In this document: piece after piece, positions 9,509-16,119 of the stretch
Layout: each line of letters begins with the position of its first letter
Numbering within the stretch: position 1 is the first letter of the stretch
Assembly (NCBI GenBank): GCA_036251875.1
Contig: CP133960.1
Location: forward strand, 620,001-684,000
Direction: 5' to 3'
DNA length: 64,000 nucleotides
DNA from: Orbaceae bacterium lpD02
GTDB lineage: Bacteria; Pseudomonadota; Gammaproteobacteria; Enterobacterales; Orbaceae
Made by a program: the position numbers and the translations under genes
The notes under the pieces: model-generated
What the model was told of the DNA's origin: nothing
The model's database searches: none
Seen by the model: only the letters and a program-made list of their open reading frames with translations

Positions 9509-10057
9509 TTAACGATAAAACGAGTTAAACCATCGGCTTGGTAGCATTGATTTTAGCACATTGTCTTTAACCCAAAGATGGTGATAAAAAGCGGCCAAAA
9601 CATGTAAACACAATAAAAAAATCAGAAGATAAGCGCCAATAATATGGACCGAATGAAACACCCCATACACGCCATTAGGCAGTGTTAGAGCGGGAAGCGT
9701 AATAAAGCCTAGAAAATGAATATCCCGGCTACTCATCAAATAGCCCGATAGCGGTAAAATTAACAATAGCAGATAGATAATGCCTTGCACTGACTTAGAT
9801 AATATCCGTTGTAACTTTTCATGTTTGGGCTGGACTTCGGGAATGCCTTGCTTAATAATCACGATAATGCGCCATACCGTCAGGATAAAAACCATGATGC
9901 CTAGTGATTTATGTAACACAAACAAATTTGCCATACCACTTAAATACTGTGCTAATGACCCTCTGAGTAAAGGTAACAAAATAGCCAAAAACACCAAAAT
10001 AGCGGTTAACCAGTGGATCCATTTTTGCTTAGTTGAGTATTGCGGGTAATTTTTCAT
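9509..10057 (-). CDS. Cytochrome b561 family membrane protein
   Basis: 182-residue inner-membrane di-haem cytochrome b561 of the bacterial CybB/YceJ type. Four hydrophobic helices are visible, with histidines at the expected haem-ligand places: His15 (KWIHWLTA), His49 (VLHKSLGI), His138 (HSVHIIGAYLL) and His152 (CLHVLAAFYHH). These proteins move electrons between quinol and acceptors such as superoxide or periplasmic partners. Here it lies 15 bp after msrA and upstream of lplA and msrB. A link to redox stress or methionine-sulfoxide repair is reasonable but unproven. Confidence 0.88.
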   Translation of the reverse strand: MKNYPQYSTKQKWIHWLTAILVFLAILLPLLRGSLAQYLSGMANLFVLHKSLGIMVFILTVWRIIVIIKQGIPEVQPKHEKLQRILSKSVQGIIYLLLLILPLSGYLMSSRDIHFLGFITLPALTLPNGVYGVFHSVHIIGAYLLIFLLCLHVLAAFYHHLWVKDNVLKSMLPSRWFNSFYR

Positions 10058-10072
10058 GGTTTTTACCTTATG

Positions 10073-10609
10073 TTAGGATTTGTCGTGGTGCCAATTTTTT
10101 GCAATAAAAGCGGCCCGTCCCGATAATTGATGATAGCGCTGATAGTGGTCAGGTTGTTTTTGATAAAACTGCTGATGGTACTGTTCGGCAGGATAAAATG
10201 GCTTAGCGGCTTCGATTGCCACTGCAATCGGCTGAGTAAAGCGCCCGCTTTGCTGTAATCGTTGTTTAGATGCAATCGCTTGCTGCTCTTGTTGCAAGTT
10301 ATGATAAAAAATAGCCGGGCGATAGCTATCGCCACGATCGGCGAACTGCCCTTTGCCATCGGTTGGATCAATTTGCTGCCAAAAGATATCTAATAGCTGA
10401 TTATAGCTGATTTTATTAGGTTCAAAGGTAATTTGTACGGCTTCGGTGTGACCTGTCTTACCAGCACACACTTGCTCATAAGTAGGATTTTTAACATGAC
10501 CACCGGTATAACCAGATATAACACTAATCACGCCGTCATAATGGTCAAACGGTTTGACCATACACCAAAAACAGCCGCCGGCAAATGTCGCTTGTTCAGT
10601 TTGCTTCAT
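10073..10609 (-). CDS. msrA: Peptide-methionine (S)-S-oxide reductase MsrA
   Basis: Reduces the S epimer of methionine sulfoxide. It has the active-site motif GGCFWC with catalytic Cys13 and a second Cys at 16. The [29 protein letters not shown] block and [13 protein letters not shown] are typical of the family. The 178-residue form is shorter than E. coli MsrA and has no C-terminal resolving cysteine (it ends NWHHDKS), so recycling would use Cys16 or another route. It is the first gene of the presumed operon msrA - b561 - lplA - msrB - phrB. Upstream (10610-10717) separates it from the end of the paralogue array. No clear Shine-Dalgarno precedes the ATG. Confidence 0.95.
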   Translation of the reverse strand: MKQTEQATFAGGCFWCMVKPFDHYDGVISVISGYTGGHVKNPTYEQVCAGKTGHTEAVQITFEPNKISYNQLLDIFWQQIDPTDGKGQFADRGDSYRPAIFYHNLQQEQQAIASKQRLQQSGRFTQPIAVAIEAAKPFYPAEQYHQQFYQKQPDHYQRYHQLSGRAAFIAKNWHHDKS

Positions 10610-10717
10610 ATTTCAATTCTTTATAAATATCAATTAACTATTATGCTAAGGTGCTTGATATAGTACCAGCTATTTTAATCGCCATAAAATGATTTTAATA
10701 AAATTGCATGATAATTA

Positions 10718-10987
10718 TTAGTGTATTGATGAGGGAGATGGCGCTAGCACAATAGATGAGCAAATATTATTCAAATAGGCGGTGGCCTCTTCGTTGCTGT
10801 CGGCAAGGCTTAATTGACTGGCCGCCGCTGCGGCATCACCCAGTGCCAGTAGCCCGATTGGGGCCAGACCGGCTAATTTGCGGGATTTAAAAAACTGCGC
10901 CTGAGTATCAAACACTTCCAGATCAGATAGTGTACCGGTGATAACCTGGTAATAATCATAGCACTTAAGTGTCTGTTTTTGCTTCAT
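10718..10987 (-). pseudogene. Copy 7: truncated N-terminal stub of the array paralogue
   Basis: 89-residue product. Residues 1-73 match the N-terminal domain of the other copies (YYQVITGTLSDLEVFDTQ, FFKSRKLAGLAPIGLLALGD, AAAAASQLSLADSNEEATAYLN). It then departs after AYLN into about 16 unrelated residues (beginning NICSSIVLAPS) and stops, lacking the membrane segment and C-terminal domain. The local bases look like a shifted remnant of the normal AGCGTGCAATATTTTCGC stretch, so a deletion is likely. The ATG overlaps the stop of copy 6 by one base (TAATG). It is the distal, decaying end of the array; a functional short protein is possible but unlikely. Confidence 0.8.
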
Positions 10988-11838
10988 TATTTTGGTAAGT
11001 CTGCATTAATTACTGTTATATAATCAGGAATAGGCGGCGCTTCACGATAAAAGGTAACCCATTTAGCCCCTTCAGGCGTTTGTTGTTGATATTGCTCGGT
11101 AGTGATATCCACATAAAAATTAGGATCGCTTTCTTCCAGATAGGAATAAAATTCATAAAATTCTTTTTCCATATCGACACGCTTGGGGTCAGGATAACCT
11201 AGAGTAGCAAAAATTTTATCCGCTTCTTTTGAGCCTTGACCAAATATACTTTTAGCTAAAAAATAACAAATAGCTCCAAATAAAAAATTAAATACAATAG
11301 CCGAAGCAAAAAAAATTAATAAATAAAGATATTCACTTGTTACGGCCACGGATATTGCCATTGATAAAATAAAACAGAGACTAATGAAAACTCCTGTAAA
11401 TTTTAGTACTGTTTTATTAATGGACTTGGTACCCTTAGTTGCCCAAGGGTGCAACCATAAACGGTGGTCAATCGGACGACGCAGGGCATAGGCAAAATAA
11501 CTGCCGTCATTCCTTGGTTCAGCTACAACTTCAACCTGATCGCCATCGGTAAAAAAGGCGCGACAAAATAGCCCTTCGACTACGATATTACCGACCTTAC
11601 AGCGAAAATATTGCACGCTATTTAAATAGGCAGTGGCCTCTTCATTGCTGTCGGCAAAACTTAATTGGCCAGCAGCCGCTGCTGCATCACCCAGCGCAAG
11701 TAGCCCGACTGAGGGCAGACCCGCTAATTTGCGAGATTTAAAAAATTGCGCCTGAGTATCAAACACTTCTAGATCAGATAGCGTACCGGTGATAATTTGG
11801 TAATAATCAGTGTGCTTAAGCGTCTGTTTTTGCTTCAT
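10987..11838 (-). CDS. Copy 6: array paralogue, membrane protein (putative T6SS immunity)
   Basis: 283 residues from the ATG at 11838, which lies in the 23-nt overlap with copy 5. An in-frame ATG at 11856 would add six residues. Layout: conserved N-terminal domain (1-75), a beta-rich part with CKVGNIVVEGLFCRAFFTDG and a YALRRPIDHRLWLHPW strand, two hydrophobic helices around 145-205, then GQGSKEADKIFATLGYPDPKRVD and the WVTFYREAPPIPDYITVI ending. The first half is of the KVGNIVV type, while the membrane and C-terminal part are almost identical to copy 3, so this is a mosaic. Its C-terminus (INADLPK) is shorter than the others. Function is inferred only from its place downstream of a VasX-like effector. 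Confidence 0.75.
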   Translation of the reverse strand: MKQKQTLKHTDYYQIITGTLSDLEVFDTQAQFFKSRKLAGLPSVGLLALGDAAAAAGQLSFADSNEEATAYLNSVQYFRCKVGNIVVEGLFCRAFFTDGDQVEVVAEPRNDGSYFAYALRRPIDHRLWLHPWATKGTKSINKTVLKFTGVFISLCFILSMAISVAVTSEYLYLLIFFASAIVFNFLFGAICYFLAKSIFGQGSKEADKIFATLGYPDPKRVDMEKEFYEFYSYLEESDPNFYVDITTEQYQQQTPEGAKWVTFYREAPPIPDYITVINADLPK

Positions 11839-12688
11839 TATTTTGTGATTCTGCATTAATTACTGTTATATAATCAGGAATAGGCGGCGCTTCACGATAA
11901 AAGGTAACCCATTTAGCCCCTTCAGGCGTTTGTTGCTGATATTGCTCGGTAGAGATATCCACATAAAAGTTTGGGTCACTTTCTTCCATATAGGAATAAA
12001 ATTCATAAAATTCTTGTTCCATATCCACTCGCTTGGGGTCAGGATAACCTAAAGTAGCAAAAATTTTATCTGCTTCTTTTGAGCCTTGACCAAATATACT
12101 TTTATATAAAAAATAAACAAAAACTCCAAATAAGGGATAAGCTATGGTTGCAATAAGAGACAAAAATAATAAAAAATGAACATCTCTTGTATTAAACAAT
12201 ACAATTACGGCTACTAAAATAAAACAAAAAGCAATAAAGGCGCCTGAAAACTTTAAGGCACTTTTATTACCAGCTTTGGTGCCCTTAGTTGCCCAAGGGT
12301 GTAACCATAAACGATGATCAATTGGGCGACGCAGCGCATAGGCAAAATAACTACCATCTTTTTTGGGTTCAACCACAACTTCGACCTTATCACCGTTAGT
12401 AAAAAACACTCGACAAAAAGTTCCTTCAATAATACAAGCGCCTATTTTACAACGAAAATACTGTACACTATTTAAGTAAGCCATGCCTTCTTCATTGTCA
12501 TCGGCAGTACTAAGCTGGCTAGCAGCCGCTGCTACATCACCCAGTGCCAGTAGCCCGATTGGAGCCAGACCGGTTAATTTGCGGGATTTAAAAAATTGCG
12601 CCTGAGTATCAAACACTTCCAGATCAGATAGCGTACCCGTGATAATTTGGTAATAATCAGCGCACTTAAGCATCTGTTTTTGCTTCAT
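11816..12688 (-). CDS. Copy 5: array paralogue, membrane protein (putative T6SS immunity)
   Basis: 290 residues. N-terminal conserved domain, then the alternative beta segment CKIGACIIEGTFCRVFFTNGDKVEVVVEP shared only with copy 3. It has a private pair of membrane helices (FSGAFIAFCFILVAVIVLF; LLFLSLIATIAYPLFG) and the C-terminal domain of the PDPKRVDMEQEFYEFYSYMEESDPNF type. The protein ends NNEAKTDA; the same DNA carries the start of copy 6. No independent ribosome-binding site is evident before its own ATG, so translation is probably coupled to copy 4 (inference). Confidence 0.75.
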   Translation of the reverse strand: MKQKQMLKCADYYQIITGTLSDLEVFDTQAQFFKSRKLTGLAPIGLLALGDVAAAASQLSTADDNEEGMAYLNSVQYFRCKIGACIIEGTFCRVFFTNGDKVEVVVEPKKDGSYFAYALRRPIDHRLWLHPWATKGTKAGNKSALKFSGAFIAFCFILVAVIVLFNTRDVHFLLFLSLIATIAYPLFGVFVYFLYKSIFGQGSKEADKIFATLGYPDPKRVDMEQEFYEFYSYMEESDPNFYVDISTEQYQQQTPEGAKWVTFYREAPPIPDYITVINAESQNNEAKTDA

Positions 12689-13547
12689 TATTTTGTGATT
12701 CAGTATTAATTACTGTTATATAATCAGGAATAGGCGGCGCTTCACGATAAAAGGTAACCCATTTTACTCCATCAGCATCTTGTTTATACTGCTTGGTGGT
12801 GATATCGACATAAAAATCGGGATCCTTTTCCGATTTATTATTAAAATAAAATTCCATAAACTCCTGCTCCATATCCACCTCTTTTGGCTTTGGGTAACCT
12901 AAGGTGGCAAAAATTTTATCCGCTATTTTGGAGCCTTTGTTTAAACCTGATTTCATAAAAAAAAAGAAAATGGTAGATAAAGTAACTATTGTAAATATAC
13001 TTGTGATAGCCCAAAAAAATAATGTCGATGTTTTATACCCTTTTACAACCGCAATAATTGTAGTGATAAGACCGCAGAAAGATAAAAATAGAAAAGAAAA
13101 TAGAGCATACGTAAAAGCCTCTTTATTACCAACTTTTGAGCCTTTCATTGAGTTAGGATGTAACCATAAACGATGGTCTATCGGGCGACGCAGGGCATAG
13201 GCAAAATAACTACCGTCATTCCTTGGTTCAGCTACGACTTCAACCTGATCACCATCGGTAAAAAAGGCGCGGCAAAATAGCCCCTCGACTACGATATTAC
13301 CGACCTTACCGCGAAAATATTGTACACTATTTAAATAGGCGGTGGCCTCTTCATTACTGTCGGCGAGGCTTAATTGACCTGCAGCCGCTGCAGCATCACC
13401 CAGCGCAAGTAGCCCGATTGGGGCCAGACCGGCTAATTTGCGGGATTTAAAAAATTGCGCCTGTGTATCAAACACTTCCAGCTCAGATAGTGTACCGGTG
13501 ATAATTTGGTAATAATCAATGCGCTTAAGTATATGTTTTTGCTTCAT
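12666..13547 (-). CDS. Copy 4: array paralogue, membrane protein (putative T6SS immunity)
   Basis: 293 residues from the ATG at 13547 inside the overlap with copy 3. An ATG at 13565 is in frame but would add six residues not found in the other copies. It carries the KVGNIVVEGLFCRAFF version of the first half and two long hydrophobic stretches of its own (ALFSFLFLSFCGLITTIIAV; FFWAITSIFTIVTLSTIFFF). The C-terminal domain is of the second type: NKGSKIADKIFATLGYPKPK, EVDMEQEFMEFYFNNKSEKD, then WVTFYREAPPIPDY. One residue of the conserved YFRCKVG is changed to YFRGKVG. Confidence 0.75.
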   Translation of the reverse strand: MKQKHILKRIDYYQIITGTLSELEVFDTQAQFFKSRKLAGLAPIGLLALGDAAAAAGQLSLADSNEEATAYLNSVQYFRGKVGNIVVEGLFCRAFFTDGDQVEVVAEPRNDGSYFAYALRRPIDHRLWLHPNSMKGSKVGNKEAFTYALFSFLFLSFCGLITTIIAVVKGYKTSTLFFWAITSIFTIVTLSTIFFFFMKSGLNKGSKIADKIFATLGYPKPKEVDMEQEFMEFYFNNKSEKDPDFYVDITTKQYKQDADGVKWVTFYREAPPIPDYITVINTESQNNEAKTDA

Positions 13548-14397
13548 TATTTTGTAACCCTGCATTAATTACTGTTATATAATCAGGAATAGGCGGCGCT
13601 TCACGGTAAAAGGTAACCCATTTAGCCCCTTCAGGCGTTTGTTGTTGATATTGCTCGGTAGTGATATCCACATAAAAATTGGGATCACTTTCGTCCAGAT
13701 AGGAATAAAATTCATAAAATTCTTTTTCCATATCGACACTCTTTGGATCTGGATAACCTAAAGTAGCAAAAATTTTATCCGCTTCTTTTGAGCCTTGACC
13801 AAATATATTTTTAGCTAAAAAATAACAAATAGCTCCAAATAAAAAATGAAATACAATAGCCGAAACAAAAAAAATTAATAAATAAAGATATTCACTTGTT
13901 ACGGCCACGGATATTGCCATTGATAAAATAAAACAGAGACTAATGAAAACTCCTGTAAATTTTAGTACTGTTTTATTAATGGACTTGGTACCCTTAGTTG
14001 CCCAAGGATGCAACCATAAACGGTGATCAATCGGGCGACGCAGCGCATAGGCAAAATAGCTACCATCTTTTTCGGGTTCAACCACAACTTCGACCTTATC
14101 ACCGTTAGTAAAAAACACTCGACAAAAAGTTCCTTCAATAATACAAGCGCCTATTTTACAACGAAAATACTGCACACTATTTAAGTAAGCCATACCTTCT
14201 TCATTGTCATCGGCAGTACTAAGCTGGCTAGCAGCCGCTGCTACATCACCCAGTGCCAGTAGCCCTATTGGGGCCAGACCCGCTAATTTGCGGGATTTAA
14301 AAAATTGCGCCTGTGTATCAAACACTTCTAGCTCAGTTAGTATGCCAGTGATAATTTGGTAATAATCAGTACACTTAAGTATCTGTTTTTGCTTCAT
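13525..14397 (-). CDS. Copy 3: array paralogue, membrane protein (putative T6SS immunity)
   Basis: 290 residues. It has the KIGACIIEGTFCRVFF version of the first half shared with copy 5. Its membrane segment (FTGVFISLCFILSMAISVAV, then a second helix) is nearly identical to copy 6, and its C-terminal domain is the PDPKSVDMEKEFYEFY type. The same helices attached to two different first halves (copies 3 and 6) are the clearest sign of block exchange in the array. The start lies in a 23-nt overlap with copy 2; the end overlaps copy 4. Confidence 0.75.
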   Translation of the reverse strand: MKQKQILKCTDYYQIITGILTELEVFDTQAQFFKSRKLAGLAPIGLLALGDVAAAASQLSTADDNEEGMAYLNSVQYFRCKIGACIIEGTFCRVFFTNGDKVEVVVEPEKDGSYFAYALRRPIDHRLWLHPWATKGTKSINKTVLKFTGVFISLCFILSMAISVAVTSEYLYLLIFFVSAIVFHFLFGAICYFLAKNIFGQGSKEADKIFATLGYPDPKSVDMEKEFYEFYSYLDESDPNFYVDITTEQYQQQTPEGAKWVTFYREAPPIPDYITVINAGLQNNEAKTYT

Positions 14398-15256
14398 TAT
14401 TTTTTGATTCAGTATTAATTACTGTTATATAATCAGGAATAGGCGGCGCTTCACGGTAAAAGGTAACCCATTTTACTCCATCAGCATCTTGCTTATACTG
14501 CTTGGTGGTGATATCGACATAGAAATCGGGGTCCTTTTCCGATTTATTATTAAAATAAAATTCCATAAACTCCTGCTCCATATCCACCTCTTTTGGCTTT
14601 GGGTAACCTAAGGTGGCAAAAATTTTATCCGCTATTTTGGAGCCTTTGTTTAAACCTGATTTCATAAAAAAATAAATAAAAGCACTGAAAATAAAACTAC
14701 CAAATGTCAATGCAGGGATAGCAATAGACAAAAAGAAGAAATCATCCTCTTCCCAACAAATATATAAACTCATCGCATTCAAAATTATTGTTAAAAATAA
14801 AAAAAAATATTTAGCATAGCGAAATGCTTCTCTTTTCCCTATTGCAGTCCCTTTCATTGCAAAAGGGTGCAACCATAAACGATGGTCTATCGGGCGACGC
14901 AGGGCATAGGCAAAATAGCTACCATCATTCCTTGGTTCAGCTACGACTTCAACCTGATCGCCATCGGTAAAAAAGGCGCGGCAAAATAGCCCCTCGACTA
15001 CGATATTACCGACCTTACAGCGAAAATACTGTACACTATTTAAATAAGCAGTGGCCTCTTCATTGTCATCGGCAGTACTAAGCTGGCTAGCCGCCGCTGC
15101 GGCATCACCCAGCGCAAGTAAGCCAGCTGCTGGCAAACCGGCTAATTTGCGGGATTTAAAAAATTGCGCCTGTGTATCAAACACTTCCAACTCAGATAGT
15201 GTACCGGTGATAATTTGGTAATAATCAGCGCGGTTATGCATCTGTTTTAGATTCAT
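14375..15256 (-). CDS. Copy 2: array paralogue, membrane protein (putative T6SS immunity)
   Basis: 293 residues beginning MNLKQMHNRADYYQ. The N-terminal domain is conserved (with the variant LAGLPAAGLLALGD), followed by the KVGNIVVEGLFCRAFF block and a copy-specific membrane pair (FFLFLTIILNAMSLYICW; FFLSIAIPALTFGSFIFSAF). The C-terminal domain is the PKPKEVDMEQEFMEFYFNNKSEKD type, almost identical to copy 4. It overlaps copy 1 by 23 nt at its start and copy 3 by 23 nt at its end. Confidence 0.75.
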   Translation of the reverse strand: MNLKQMHNRADYYQIITGTLSELEVFDTQAQFFKSRKLAGLPAAGLLALGDAAAAASQLSTADDNEEATAYLNSVQYFRCKVGNIVVEGLFCRAFFTDGDQVEVVAEPRNDGSYFAYALRRPIDHRLWLHPFAMKGTAIGKREAFRYAKYFFLFLTIILNAMSLYICWEEDDFFFLSIAIPALTFGSFIFSAFIYFFMKSGLNKGSKIADKIFATLGYPKPKEVDMEQEFMEFYFNNKSEKDPDFYVDITTKQYKQDADGVKWVTFYREAPPIPDYITVINTESKNNEAKTDT

Positions 15257-16082
15257 TATTCTGCAGCTCAGTACGAATTACCGTAATGTAATCCGGAATA
15301 GGCGGCGCTTCACGATAAAAGGTAACCCATTTTACCCCATCAGCATCTTGTTTATACTGCTTGGTGGTGATATCGACATAAAAATCAGGGTCCTTTTCCG
15401 ATTTATTATTCAAATAGAATTCCATAATTTCCTGCTCCATATCCACCTCTTTCGGTTTTGGGTAGCCTAAGGTGGCAAAAATTTTATCCGCGATTTTAGC
15501 GTTTGCTGCCGTGCCTGATTTAGCAAAAAAATAAAGAAATAAACCAAATACAATTGAAAATAAAACAGAAATACTAAACATTTTAATAAAAATATCTTTA
15601 CTATAATTTGTAAATGCCATAAATATTAGCATCATAATAAATGTCGGTAGTATTAACATGGCGGAAAACTTTAAAGCCTCTTTATTACCAACCTTTGAGC
15701 CTTTCATTGAGTTAGGGTGCAACCATAAACGGTGGTCAATCGGACGACGCAGGGCATAGGCAAAATAACTGCCGTCATTCCTTGGTTCAGCTACAACTTC
15801 AACCTGATCGCCATCGGTAAAAAAGGCGCGACAAAATAGCCCTTCGACTACGATATTACCGACCTTACAGCGAAAATATTGCACGCTATTTAAATAGGCG
15901 GTGGCCTCTTCGTTGCTGTCGGCAAGGCTTAATTGACCAGCAGCCGCTGCTGCATCGCCCAGCGCAAGTAACCCTATTGCAGGTAAACCGGCTAATTTGC
16001 GGGATTTAAAAAATTGCGCCTGAGTATCAAACACTTCCAGCTCAGATAGCGTACCGGTGATAATTTGGTAATAATCTGTCAT
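15234..16082 (-). CDS. Copy 1: first array paralogue, membrane protein (putative T6SS immunity)
   Basis: 282 residues beginning MTDYYQIITGTLSELEVF. This is the only full copy that does not start inside another gene, and it has a clear Shine-Dalgarno (AAGGAT, 7 nt before the ATG), so it may recruit ribosomes for the whole array. It combines the KVGNIVVEGLFCRAFF block, its own membrane helices (FSAMLILPTFIMMLIFMAF; FSISVLFSIVFGLFLYFFA) and the PKPKEVDMEQEIMEFYLNN C-terminal type. It lies 37 bp after the VasX-like effector, the position where the effector's immunity gene is expected. In Vibrio, VasX is neutralised by the membrane protein TsiV2, which is a precedent for the role but not shown homology. 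Confidence 0.75.
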   Translation of the reverse strand: MTDYYQIITGTLSELEVFDTQAQFFKSRKLAGLPAIGLLALGDAAAAAGQLSLADSNEEATAYLNSVQYFRCKVGNIVVEGLFCRAFFTDGDQVEVVAEPRNDGSYFAYALRRPIDHRLWLHPNSMKGSKVGNKEALKFSAMLILPTFIMMLIFMAFTNYSKDIFIKMFSISVLFSIVFGLFLYFFAKSGTAANAKIADKIFATLGYPKPKEVDMEQEIMEFYLNNKSEKDPDFYVDITTKQYKQDADGVKWVTFYREAPPIPDYITVIRTELQNNESKTDA

Positions 16083-16119
16083 AACGTATCCTTTTATATA
16101 ATATTAATCAATGGCTAGC

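Larger units (their letters stand above)
10718..16082 (-). repeat. Head-to-tail array of seven paralogous genes (T6SS-linked, immunity-like)
   Basis: Seven same-strand copies in about 5.4 kb, period roughly 850-880 bp. At the five junctions joining copies 1 to 6, 23 nt are shared: the DNA encoding the end of one protein (NNEAKTDA-stop or a variant) is also read in another frame as the start of the next (MKQKQ...). The junctions are at 15234-15256, 14375-14397, 13525-13547, 12666-12688 and 11816-11838. The copy 6/7 junction is a TAATG one-base overlap at 10987. The first ~75 residues are nearly identical in all copies, the middle membrane segment varies, and the C-terminal domain exists in two versions. 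This organisation is direct sequence evidence of serial tandem duplication with recombination. Confidence 0.95.

Noticed and set aside
10718-16082. Array considered as a CRISPR or integron-cassette array
   Set aside because: Units are ~870-bp protein genes with homologous coding ends, not short repeats with spacers. There is no attC-like site or integrase.
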